64,000 nt of DNA from Dyella psychrodurans (GTDB taxonomy: Bacteria; Pseudomonadota; Gammaproteobacteria; Xanthomonadales; Rhodanobacteraceae): positions 186,001-250,000 of the forward strand of contig NZ_QRBF01000003.1 of NCBI RefSeq assembly GCF_003363265.1, written 5' to 3'. A program made the position numbers and the translations under genes. Numbering within the stretch: the stretch's first letter is position 1; every line of letters starts with the position of its first letter. Positions 49,283 to 57,639 of the stretch are shown piece by piece. A model generated the notes under the pieces. It searched no databases, was not told the DNA's origin, and saw only the letters and a program-made list of their open reading frames with translations.

Positions 49283-51013
49283 ATGCCTTTGATGCCAACT
49301 TCCGCCAACGCCACACCGCAGGAACGCCGCCTATTCTGGCTGCTGGCCGCGTTCGCCCTGCTGATGCTCGGCATCGGCATCGGGCTGCGCGATCCCTGGC
49401 CTTCCGACGAACCGCGCTTCACGCTGGCCGCCAAGCAGATGGTGGAAAGCGGCGATTGGCTCTTCCCGCATCGCGGCGTCGAGCTGTATGCCGACAAACC
49501 GCCGATGCTGATGTGGCTGGAAGCCGCGAGCTTCGAAATCGTGCGCAGCTGGCGCATCGCCTTCATGCTGCCGTCGCTGCTGTCCGCGCTGGGCACGCTA
49601 TGGCTGGTCTACGACCTGGGCCGGCGGCTGTGGACGCGCAAGGTGGGCATGTACGCGGCGATGGGCGTGTTGATGTGCGTGCAGTTCATATTTCAGGCCA
49701 AGCGCGCGCAGATCGACCCGCTGGTGGTCTTCTTCATCACCGCGGCCAACTGGGGTTTGCTGCGGCACACCCTGTGCGGTCCGAACTGGCGCGCTTACTG
49801 GTTCGGCTGCTTCTGCGCCGGCCTCGGCGTGATCACCAAGGGCGTGGGATTTCTCGCCCTGTTCATGCTGCTCCCATACGTGTGGGCCAGTCTGCGCAAA
49901 TGGAACGGCGTGGCGACGATGGGCAGCAACGCCTGGTGGCGCTGGCTGCTCGGTTTGGCGGCGACGCTGGCCGCCATCGGCGTGTGGCTGGTGCCGATGC
50001 TGCTTGCCGCGCATGCGCACGCCGACGATCCGCGCTACACGGCGTATGTGAACAACATCCTGTTCCATCAGACCGCGGGCCGCTACGCCCACGCCTGGCA
50101 TCACATCCATTCGGCGTTCTATTACCTGCCGATCATGCTCTACAACTGGCTGCCGCTCTCGCTCACCTATCCCGGCACGCTGCCGCGCTGGTGGCGCGCG
50201 TTGAAAGCGAAGGATGCGCGCATCCTGGTACCGCTGGGCTGGATCGTGCTGGTGCTGCTGTTCTTCAGCGCCTCGGCCGGCAAGCGCGACGTGTACATCC
50301 TGCCGATCCTGCCGATGCTGGCCTTGATCACCGCGCCGTATCTGGACGAACTGCTCGCGACACGTTGGTTGCGCGCGCTCTGCGCGTTGTTCGCCGCGCT
50401 GATAGGCACCGGCATGCTGGCGCTGGGCGTTTACGCATTGATCGCACATCCCGCCTTCGCCACCAAGCTCGCTTTCGATCGCGGCTTCGAAGGGCCGGAA
50501 AACAGCCTGTGGTGGATGTGCATCGTCATCGGCGCCGCGCAATGGATATTGCTCGCCATCTTCCGGTTGCGCCGCGCGCACTGGGCGGTCGCGGGCGGCA
50601 TGCTGGCGTTGTGGATGATGTGGGGCACATGGGCCTATGCGCTGCTCAACGACAGCAGTTCCTCGGTCGGTCTGATGAACGCGGTACGTACACATCTGGG
50701 GCCACAGGATGAAATCGGCCTGGTCGACTGGAAAGAACAGAACAAGCTGATGCTCGACCATCCTTCCACCGATTTCGGCTTTACCGCGCCGACGACGTTG
50801 CAGTTCACGCGCGCCGCGGCATGGCAGGCTGCTGCGCCCGCCACGCGCTGGCTGTTTGCGCAGGATCCCGCCATGGGCGATTGCGTCCAGCGCGACAAGG
50901 CGATCAACATCGGTCATGCCAATCGTCGCAACTGGTGGCTGTTCAAGGCCGATGCGGTCGTGCCCGGCTGCGTGCCGTCGGAACACTCCGATGCGGATGA
51001 CCCCGGCGAATAA
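49283..51013 (+). CDS. GT39/ArnT-like membrane glycosyltransferase, copy 1
   Basis: A protein of 576 residues. About ten membrane helices follow an N-terminal GIGLRDPWPSDEPRFTLAAK, where DEPR is the acidic motif of the first periplasmic loop. YADKPPMLMWLEAASFEI matches the ArnT/PMT substrate-binding region. The C-terminal portion is periplasmic. Such enzymes move a sugar from a polyprenyl-phosphate donor to lipid A or another envelope acceptor. It is followed in 6 bases by the first GT4 gene. A second start at 49292 is possible. The acceptor is unknown. Confidence 0.85.
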   Translation: MPLMPTSANATPQERRLFWLLAAFALLMLGIGIGLRDPWPSDEPRFTLAAKQMVESGDWLFPHRGVELYADKPPMLMWLEAASFEIVRSWRIAFMLPSLLSALGTLWLVYDLGRRLWTRKVGMYAAMGVLMCVQFIFQAKRAQIDPLVVFFITAANWGLLRHTLCGPNWRAYWFGCFCAGLGVITKGVGFLALFMLLPYVWASLRKWNGVATMGSNAWWRWLLGLAATLAAIGVWLVPMLLAAHAHADDPRYTAYVNNILFHQTAGRYAHAWHHIHSAFYYLPIMLYNWLPLSLTYPGTLPRWWRALKAKDARILVPLGWIVLVLLFFSASAGKRDVYILPILPMLALITAPYLDELLATRWLRALCALFAALIGTGMLALGVYALIAHPAFATKLAFDRGFEGPENSLWWMCIVIGAAQWILLAIFRLRRAHWAVAGGMLALWMMWGTWAYALLNDSSSSVGLMNAVRTHLGPQDEIGLVDWKEQNKLMLDHPSTDFGFTAPTTLQFTRAAAWQAAAPATRWLFAQDPAMGDCVQRDKAINIGHANRRNWWLFKADAVVPGCVPSEHSDADDPGE

Positions 51014-51019
51014 TCGATC

Positions 51020-52030
51020 ATGGCCAATATCAACCTCATCGCACGCGACAACGGCGCCGGACTCACCCGGGATATGCATCTGCTCGCGGGCCTGCTCCGC
51101 GAAGGCGGCCACGACGTCACGATCACCGGGCTCGGCCACCGCAGCCGCCTGAGCAATCGCCTGCGCCGTCTCTACGCGCGCCTGCGAAGGCTGTTTCGCG
51201 GGTGGTTCAGCGGCAAGCTCAATGCGCGTTACGACATCAACATCATGCTCGAACACGTGCGTCCGGAATCCTTCGATCAGGCACACGTGAACATCCTGGT
51301 GCCGAATCCGGAATGGTTCCGCGAAGAATGGCTGCGTGAATTGCCGCACATCGACCTGATCTTCGCCAAGACGCGCCATGCCGAGCGCATCTTCAGCGAA
51401 CTCGGCTGCCGCACCATGTTCGTCGGCTTCACCGGCTCGGATTATCTGGACGCCAACGTGACGCGAGCGCCCACGTTCTTCCATGGCCCGGGACGCAGCG
51501 GCAACAAGGGCACGCTGCCGCTGCTGGAGCTGTGGGCGCAGCATCCCGAGTGGCCGCAGCTGACCATCGTGTGGCGGCGCAAGCATCTGGAGTTGCCGCC
51601 GATTCCCGCCAATGTGCAACTGATTCGCGACTATCTGCCCGAAGCCGAACTGCGCCGCTTGCACAACGCCCACACGTTCCATCTCTGCCCGTCGCAAACC
51701 GAAGGTTTCGGTCATTCGCTGATCGAGAGCCTGAGCACGGGCTGCGTCACCATCACCACCGACGCCGAACCGATGAACGAACTGGTCACGACCGAACGCG
51801 GTGTTGTGGTCGGTGCGCACCAGGCCGGCACACAGGAACTGGCCACGCTGTACGACTTCGACCTCGATGCCATGCGCGATACCGTCGAACGCTGCATCGC
51901 CATGACGCAGGACGAACAGGCATCGCTGGGCAAAGCCGCGCGCGAATGGTACGAGGCCAACGACCGCGCGTTCCGACAGCAATTCCTGGAAGCCATCGCC
52001 GCCGCAACACCCCCGGCACCCGAAACCTGA
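51020..52030 (+). CDS. GT4-like glycosyltransferase, tandem paralogue A
   Basis: A protein of 336 residues with a Rossmann N-terminus (MANINLIARDNGAGLTRDMH) and a C-terminal donor domain with CPSQTEGFGHSLIESLSTGC. The last carries the EGFGHSLIE version of the GT-B E-x7-E motif. It shares its plan with the next gene (NPEWF, HPEWPQLT, TTDAEPMNE). It is soluble or peripheral, with no membrane helix. Probably adds a sugar in lipopolysaccharide core or O-chain synthesis. Confidence 0.85.
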   Translation: MANINLIARDNGAGLTRDMHLLAGLLREGGHDVTITGLGHRSRLSNRLRRLYARLRRLFRGWFSGKLNARYDINIMLEHVRPESFDQAHVNILVPNPEWFREEWLRELPHIDLIFAKTRHAERIFSELGCRTMFVGFTGSDYLDANVTRAPTFFHGPGRSGNKGTLPLLELWAQHPEWPQLTIVWRRKHLELPPIPANVQLIRDYLPEAELRRLHNAHTFHLCPSQTEGFGHSLIESLSTGCVTITTDAEPMNELVTTERGVVVGAHQAGTQELATLYDFDLDAMRDTVERCIAMTQDEQASLGKAAREWYEANDRAFRQQFLEAIAAATPPAPET

Positions 52031-52040
52031 GACCGGCGCC

Positions 52041-53057
52041 GTGAACACGCACAAGCCCTTCAACGTCAACTTGGTGGTGCGCGACAACGGCCTGGGCCTG
52101 ACGCGCGACGCGCAGCTTCTCGCCGACGCGCTGAAGGCAAACGGTTGCCACGTGCACGTCACGTCGCTGGGCGAACAGGACGAACAGAACCGCTGGCGTT
52201 ACGGCCGCGGCCGTCGCGTGTTCTACAGTCATGCGCGTCACGCATGGGCACGCATGCGCCATCGTGCGATCTACGATCTCAACATCATGTTCGAGCACGT
52301 GTGGCCGCTGCACCTGCCGCTGGCGCGCCACAACATCGCGCTGCCGAATCCGGAATGGTTCGACACCAAGGATGCCGCGCACCTTCGGCGCATCGACCAT
52401 GTCTGGGCGAAAACCGGTCACGCACAAGCGCTTTTTCAGCGCCTTGGCTGCAAGACGTCCTATGTGGGGTTCGACAGCGACGACCATTACGACCCTCGCA
52501 TTCCGCGCACGCGGCGCTTCTTCCACCTCGCCGGCGGCAGCCGCATCAAAGGCACCGAACGACTGCTTGATCTCTGGCGCAGGCATCCGGAATGGCCGCA
52601 GCTCACGGTGCTGCAGAATCCCGCTTGCGCCAAACCGGGAACTCCGCAGGCAAACATCCGTCACTGCGTCGAATACGTCACCGCAGAATCACTGCGCGAG
52701 CTGCAAAACGCGCATGCCTTCCACGTCTGCCTCTCCGAGGCGGAAGGATGGGGTCACTACATCGTCGAAGCCATGGGTGTCGGCGCCGTCGTCATCACGA
52801 CGGATGCGGTACCGATGAATGAATTCGTCAACACCGATCGCGGCTTGCTGGTCGGTTACGCGAGTACGGGCACGATGGGTCATGCGACCACGTACTTCTT
52901 CGACGAAACCGCCATGGAACAGGCCGTCGCCAAAGCGCTGACGATGAGCGACGAAGCACTGCGCACCACCGGCGAACGTGCGCGCCAGTGGTTCATCCAA
53001 AATCACGATGCCTTCGCCAAACGCGTCGGCGACGCGCTGGCCGAGATCAGGCTGTAA
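52041..53057 (+). CDS. GT4-like glycosyltransferase, tandem paralogue B
   Basis: A protein of 338 residues from a GTG start 10 bases after copy A. The N-terminus VNLVVRDNGLGLTRDAQLLA parallels copy A, as do LPNPEWFDTKDAAHLRRIDH, HPEWPQLTVL and the donor motif CLSEAEGWGHYIVEAMGVGA. The two copies have clearly diverged, so the duplication is old and the acceptors likely differ. Its TAA stop (53055-53057) coincides with the left flank of a 266-bp inverted-repeat element. Confidence 0.85.
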   Translation: MNTHKPFNVNLVVRDNGLGLTRDAQLLADALKANGCHVHVTSLGEQDEQNRWRYGRGRRVFYSHARHAWARMRHRAIYDLNIMFEHVWPLHLPLARHNIALPNPEWFDTKDAAHLRRIDHVWAKTGHAQALFQRLGCKTSYVGFDSDDHYDPRIPRTRRFFHLAGGSRIKGTERLLDLWRRHPEWPQLTVLQNPACAKPGTPQANIRHCVEYVTAESLRELQNAHAFHVCLSEAEGWGHYIVEAMGVGAVVITTDAVPMNEFVNTDRGLLVGYASTGTMGHATTYFFDETAMEQAVAKALTMSDEALRTTGERARQWFIQNHDAFAKRVGDALAEIRL

Positions 53058-53323
53058 GAGCCTGTTCATGATCTCCGCGTAGCCCGCGCCGGGAGCTGTT
53101 TGCCCGCAAGCCAAGGAGGAGCGAGGGCGCGTATGTCGATACGTAACCGAGCGAGGACGCAGGATGGCGGGCAAACAGACCCGGCCCTTCGGGTTGTGTC
53201 GGAGTGGCCGCCATGCGGCAGCGCGCGGCTTGACCAGACAGCCAGTCTGGCGCTGCGCCACACACTACCACCTGACGGCCACTCCGACACAACGCGGGCT
53301 ACGCGGAGATCATGAACAGGCTC
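53058..53323. mobile_element. 266-bp MITE-like element with perfect 31-bp terminal inverted repeats and nested stems
   Basis: Positions 53058-53088 (gagcctgttcatgatctccg...) are the exact reverse complement of 53293-53323. Inside are two more perfect inverted repeats: ctgtttgcccgc/gcgggcaaacag (53096-53107 with 53167-53178) and an 18-bp pair (53193-53210 with 53276-53293). The whole strand could fold into a cloverleaf. The element is flanked by TAA on both sides (53055-53057 and 53324-53326), which may be a 3-bp target duplication or chance. It encodes no protein. Such non-autonomous elements are moved by a transposase elsewhere; the family is not identified. Confidence 0.78.
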
Positions 53324-54170
53324 TAAGCGCCGGATCGTTCACATGCTGATCGATGCCCTTTTCGCAGCGCGTGATGCGCTCGGTAATCGTCGCGCGGTAG
53401 AGCCGATTGTTAGGCAGGCTCATGTCGTTCACATCGATCTGCGCGCGCGTTGCGTGTTCCAGATGCGCCGCCAGCGCGCACCACTTTAGCTGGCGTCGAC
53501 GCAAGCCGGCATTCTCGAGGCGTGCGGCCAGTTCGCGATCTTCCGCACCGTAGCCTTCCATGCGCTCATCGAAACCGTTGACGCGGATCAGGTCGCTGCG
53601 CCAGAAGCTCGTGTTGCAGCTCATCACGCGACCGCCGTTTTTGCCGCGCGCTTTCCAGCGCGCCAGCGCCGGTGCACGGAACGAATAAAGCCGCTTGATA
53701 CCGTCGAAGACACGAAAATCGGCATCCGCCCACGGCGCAAAAACCGGACGGCCGCCCGCCAGCAATCGCGCCGTTTCGCGCGCACGGGTCTTGAAGCGAC
53801 CGCCCTGGAGAAAACAGCCCGGTTCGGCGAGCATCAGGTGATCGGCGATGAAGGACGGATGCAGGATCATGTCGCCGTCGATCAGCACGATGTAGTCGCC
53901 GCGACTCGCAGCGATGCCGAGATTGCGACAGCGCGCCGCGCGGAATCCGAGATCTTCCTGCCAGATATGGCGCACAGGCACCGGAAAAACGGCCGCCATC
54001 GACTTGACCAATTGGCGCGTATCGTCGGTGGAGCCGTCGTCGGCGATGATCACTTCATCGGGCAGCCGTTGCTGCACGGCAACGCTGTGCAACACCTTGT
54101 CCAGCGCAGCCGGCCAGTTATACGTGATGACGATCAACGACACTTTTTGTGGCTTGATCGCATCGCTCAT
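53310..54170 (-). CDS. GT2-family glycosyltransferase with galactosyltransferase-like C-terminus
   Basis: A protein of 286 residues from ATG 54170 (MSDAIKPQKVSLIVITYNWP). It has the nucleotide-sugar motifs ADDGSTDDTR and VLIDGDMIL, a DxD equivalent, and the C-terminal GFDERMEGYGAEDRELAARL motif seen in GT2 enzymes with a galactosyltransferase-type C-domain. Its last codons and TGA lie within the right inverted repeat of the 266-bp element, so the native end was probably cut off and replaced by element sequence. It starts inside the stop of the O-antigen ligase-like gene (ATGA). An upstream frame extension to 54740 is antisense shadow. Confidence 0.86.
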   Translation of the reverse strand: MSDAIKPQKVSLIVITYNWPAALDKVLHSVAVQQRLPDEVIIADDGSTDDTRQLVKSMAAVFPVPVRHIWQEDLGFRAARCRNLGIAASRGDYIVLIDGDMILHPSFIADHLMLAEPGCFLQGGRFKTRARETARLLAGGRPVFAPWADADFRVFDGIKRLYSFRAPALARWKARGKNGGRVMSCNTSFWRSDLIRVNGFDERMEGYGAEDRELAARLENAGLRRRQLKWCALAAHLEHATRAQIDVNDMSLPNNRLYRATITERITRCEKGIDQHVNDPALRACS

Positions 54171-55465
54171 GCGCGAACCTCCGTTCCACGATCTCGCTGA
54201 CTGTCGCGAATGCTCCATGACAAACCCATGCTCATCGCGACGGGCAGCCAACCCAGGAACCACTCCACGCTCGGTTTTTGCATCAGCTCCGGCGCATCGA
54301 ACTGAAACGCGACCGTGGCGAATACCCACAATGCCAGCAAGCAACGTCCCGTGGTGAGGTGCCTGAAAAGCCAGCCGCGCCAGCCGACGACGATCCACAG
54401 CGCCACCCATACGAGCATGCCCGGGATACCTACCATTATCGCGGTGTGCGTGAAGACATTGTGGCTGTGCGTCCAGGTCTGGTCGGCGACCTGGATCGTG
54501 TAATGGCTGCCTTCGCCAAGCCCACGCCAGGGATGTGCGCGGATCCAGGCCTTGGCCTGCTCGAATATCTGCGGCCGGTAGGACATGCCGCGTTCCTCGA
54601 CATATCGCCAGCCACCGAATGCCACGGCCGCCACCGATACCACCAGGATGGCGAAAGCGCGCAGCTTGACGTGTCCGTGCCGCGTAGCGATCAGCATGCA
54701 AGCTTGCGCCACCAGAATCGCCAGCCACGCCGAACGGCAATAGGTCAAGACGACAAACACCGCCATCACGATCAGCGACAGTATTTGCACCACATGTTTC
54801 CAGCGTTCACGCACCGCGCTCTGCGCCAGCCAGACTATCGCCGCGCCATACGCAAACGCCGCGAGGTTGGGATTGTCCAGCGCGCCGAACGCGACCACAC
54901 GGCCTTCTTCCTGCCAACTCAGGGTATGCAGCACACGCGAGGGGAAGATCGTGACCGCGCCCAATGCCACCAAGGCAAGCCCGATCGCCGCCCAGAAAAG
55001 CAACTCGCGGAACCATTGCGGATTGCCGGCCACCACCGCAGCCCAGACGACGACGAACAGGAGGATGTACACAGCGTTGAAAACCATGTCCCCGGCGTGA
55101 CCGTAGTTGGACCAGGTCGCCGACAGGCCAGCCCACGCCAGGAATACCAGCAGCAAGCGTCCGTCGACACCGCTGATGAGCCGACGGCCGAATTCGCCAC
55201 GGCGCTTCCACACCCACCACAACGCCGGCGCCATGAACAGCACGATAAGGCTGTCGTGATACGGCTTGCCCGGATTCCACACCTTGCTGCCCACCGGGCT
55301 CGCCGCCAGGCCGACCAGCAGCCACCACATACCCAGCAGCAGCCAGCCGCCGACCCATCGAGGCAAATCGGTCTGCAGATGGAATCGCTGTCCACGCATC
55401 ACCGACATCTTGGATTCTTCTAACTGCATGCTGGAACGTACTTCCCGGGTTTCATCGCGCTGCAT
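54167..55465 (-). CDS. O-antigen ligase / Wzy-type membrane protein
   Basis: A protein of up to 432 residues with about ten membrane helices. The large periplasmic loop has WIRAHPWRGLGEGSHYTIQV and TWTHSHNVFTHTAIMVGIPG, the H-x-N region of the Wzy_C (O-antigen ligase) family. Members either join O-chain to lipid A-core (WaaL) or polymerise it (Wzy); sequence alone does not separate them. Starts at 55465 or later in-frame ATGs (55429, 55408) are possible. It is coupled to the GT2 gene and faces the WaaE-like gene across 246 bp of shared upstream region, in which I see no clear promoter. Confidence 0.82.
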   Translation of the reverse strand: MQRDETREVRSSMQLEESKMSVMRGQRFHLQTDLPRWVGGWLLLGMWWLLVGLAASPVGSKVWNPGKPYHDSLIVLFMAPALWWVWKRRGEFGRRLISGVDGRLLLVFLAWAGLSATWSNYGHAGDMVFNAVYILLFVVVWAAVVAGNPQWFRELLFWAAIGLALVALGAVTIFPSRVLHTLSWQEEGRVVAFGALDNPNLAAFAYGAAIVWLAQSAVRERWKHVVQILSLIVMAVFVVLTYCRSAWLAILVAQACMLIATRHGHVKLRAFAILVVSVAAVAFGGWRYVEERGMSYRPQIFEQAKAWIRAHPWRGLGEGSHYTIQVADQTWTHSHNVFTHTAIMVGIPGMLVWVALWIVVGWRGWLFRHLTTGRCLLALWVFATVAFQFDAPELMQKPSVEWFLGWLPVAMSMGLSWSIRDSQRDRGTEVRA

Positions 55466-55711
55466 CCATCGCGCCTCACGAGCAGGCGCCCCTTATTCCC
55501 TGCGGCATCCAATGACCGGCTCTAATGCCGAGCATGTTGCCCCAAGTAAGCTGAAACGCAATGGACTGGTAAAAGGCATACACGTACCTGCGTCACGGCA
55601 CCGGAGTTTGCCAGCAGTGCGCTTGTCCGGGCAGACCGTTCGATCCGTGTTACGGGCGTGTGACCCGGTGGCCAATCCAAAGACCTCGCAGCCTTCCGCT
55701 AGAATGCGCGC

Positions 55712-56530
55712 ATGGCTCACCTTCTCCCGCTCACGCTTGTCGTGATGACCCGCAATGAGGCGCAAAAAATCGCACGCTGCCTCGATAGCGTGCCGTTTGC
55801 CGCCGAAAAACTGGTCGTGGACAGTGGCAGCACCGACAACACCGCGGCCATCGCCAGGGCCCATGGTGCGCGCGTCTTGCATCAGGACTGGCTGGGTTTC
55901 GGCCCGCAACGCAACTTCGCCGCCGCGCAGTGCAGCCATCCCTGGATTCTCATGCTGGACGCGGACGAATACCTCACGCCCGCACTGATCGACGAACTGC
56001 AGCAGCGGCTTCCCGCGCTGATGGAAAGCGACGGCGCCGCGGCGGTCCTGCGTCGGCACCTGATCTACATGGGCAGGCCGATGCGCTGGTATCGCCCTGC
56101 CGTCGGCGAGAAGATGGCCCGCTTCTACCATCGCGACCGCGCGCGCTGGAGCGATGCGCGCGTGCACGAATCGCTGCAGTTCAAGGGCTTCCCGGTCACG
56201 ATGAAGGCGCCCTTCCTGCACGACAACAATCCGAGCCTGGTGGAAAAACAGCTCAAGATACTGCTGTACGCCGAGCTGAAGTGCCGCGACTGGCTCGACA
56301 AGAACAAGCCGGCACGCATGTGGCAAACCCCCTTCGTGTTCGCGCTGGCCTTCATCAAGGATTATGTGCTGCGCCTCGGTTTTCTCGACGGCTGGCGCGG
56401 CTACGCGATCTCGCAGACGGCCGCCAGCTACGCTGCATATAAACGCATGCGTTACTACGAAATGCGGCAAAATCCCGCTTCCCGCGATACCGCGACGGCC
56501 GCCTTGACTCGCAGCGGACTTGACCACTGA
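55712..56530 (+). CDS. WaaE/KdtX-like GT2 lipopolysaccharide core glycosyltransferase
   Basis: A protein of 272 residues. The N-terminus LPLTLVVMTRNEAQKIARCL with DSGSTDNT and LMLDADEYLTP is the WaaE/KdtX group of core beta-1,4-glucosyltransferases. AVGEKMARFYHRDRARWSDA with VHESL near residue 150 is also typical. The C-terminal helix (FVFALAFIKDYVLRLGFLDG) is amphipathic and membrane-near. Its stop shares a base with the ATG of the next gene, so the two are coupled. The sugar transferred is inferred from related enzymes. Confidence 0.88.
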   Translation: MAHLLPLTLVVMTRNEAQKIARCLDSVPFAAEKLVVDSGSTDNTAAIARAHGARVLHQDWLGFGPQRNFAAAQCSHPWILMLDADEYLTPALIDELQQRLPALMESDGAAAVLRRHLIYMGRPMRWYRPAVGEKMARFYHRDRARWSDARVHESLQFKGFPVTMKAPFLHDNNPSLVEKQLKILLYAELKCRDWLDKNKPARMWQTPFVFALAFIKDYVLRLGFLDGWRGYAISQTAASYAAYKRMRYYEMRQNPASRDTATAALTRSGLDH

Positions 56531-57570
56531 TGTCCAAGCCTGCCCTTAAAAAGCATTACCTGCTCTACGGTTCCGAACGCTACGCGCTGGCCATCCTGCG
56601 TCCGCTGCAGGCCGCCATTCGCGCGCGTGGCGACGAAGCGGCGTGGTTTTTCGACGGCCCCGGCGCGGAGGATCTGGTGGAAGGCGAACGCCTGCTCACG
56701 GTGGAAGAAGTACGCCGCTGGAATCCGATCGCCGTGGTCACATCCAGCAATCACCTGCCGCATTTCTTTCCTGGCGTGAAAGTGGAAACGTTCCACGGCT
56801 TCAACGCCGGCAAGCCGCGTCATGTGTACATCCGCGGCTTCTTCGACCTGTATTGCACCACCGGGCCGCGCGATACCGCGCAGTTCGGCGCGCTGGCGCA
56901 AAAGCTCGGTCACTTCACCGTGACGGAAACCGGTTGGCCCAAGCTCGATCCTTTCATGAAGGAGATCGCCGGACCCTTGCCGCCCGTGCGCACGCCGCCG
57001 GTGATCCTTTATCACTCCACGTTCTCGCCCTCGTGGAGCGCGGCGGAAATTCTCTACGATGAAGTGAAGCGCCTTTCACGCGACGGGCGCTGGCGCTGGA
57101 TCGTGTCGTTTCATCCCAAAATGGAGCCCGGGACGAGGGCGAAATTCAAGGCGCTGCAAAACGAATACCTGACGTTCGCCGAGAACGACAACATTCTCGA
57201 CCTGTTCCCGCAGGTCGACATGATGTGCTCGGACACCTCCTCCGCGTTGAGCGAATTTCTGCTCACCGGCAAGCCTGTGGTCACGTTCAAGAACCGCGCG
57301 CCGGGCCCCCAGCTGATCGACATCGACGATCCCGCTCAATTCGAGCCCGCGATCAAGCGCGCGCTGTCGCGCCCGCCCGAGCTGATGCAGGCCATCAAGG
57401 CATTCCGCGATGCGATCCACCCCTATCGCGACGGTCATTCCAGCGAGCGCGTGCTGGATGCCATCGACGCCTTCATCGCGGCCGGCGGCCGCAATCGCAA
57501 GTCCAAGCCGTTGAATTTCTGGCGCAAGTTCAAATTGCGGCGCCGCATCGGTTATTGGGGACCGGCTTAG
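56530..57570 (+). CDS. CDP-glycerol glycerophosphotransferase-like protein
   Basis: A protein of 346 residues with a GT-B-like fold. KVETFHGFNAGKPRHVYIRG, VILYHSTFSPSWSAAEILYD and SDTSSALSEFLLTGKPVVTF are the motifs of the TagB/TagF family, which adds glycerol phosphate in Gram-positive teichoic acids. In Gram-negative bacteria related proteins modify LPS or capsule with glycerol or ribitol phosphate. It overlaps the WaaE-like gene by one base. No CDP-glycerol synthase gene is in the window, so the donor is unproved. The C-terminal tail is strongly basic. Confidence 0.8.
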   Translation: MSKPALKKHYLLYGSERYALAILRPLQAAIRARGDEAAWFFDGPGAEDLVEGERLLTVEEVRRWNPIAVVTSSNHLPHFFPGVKVETFHGFNAGKPRHVYIRGFFDLYCTTGPRDTAQFGALAQKLGHFTVTETGWPKLDPFMKEIAGPLPPVRTPPVILYHSTFSPSWSAAEILYDEVKRLSRDGRWRWIVSFHPKMEPGTRAKFKALQNEYLTFAENDNILDLFPQVDMMCSDTSSALSEFLLTGKPVVTFKNRAPGPQLIDIDDPAQFEPAIKRALSRPPELMQAIKAFRDAIHPYRDGHSSERVLDAIDAFIAAGGRNRKSKPLNFWRKFKLRRRIGYWGPA

Positions 57571-57639
57571 GTAACAGCCGGTTCAGCCTTGTACTTCGCT
57601 AAAATCACGATCACCTCATCACGGACGGCCTGACAACTC

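Noticed and set aside
53310-54740. A 476-codon reading of the GT2 gene extending into the O-antigen ligase-like gene
   Set aside because: The extra N-terminal part is out-of-frame ligase sequence. The GT2 fold begins at ATG 54170.
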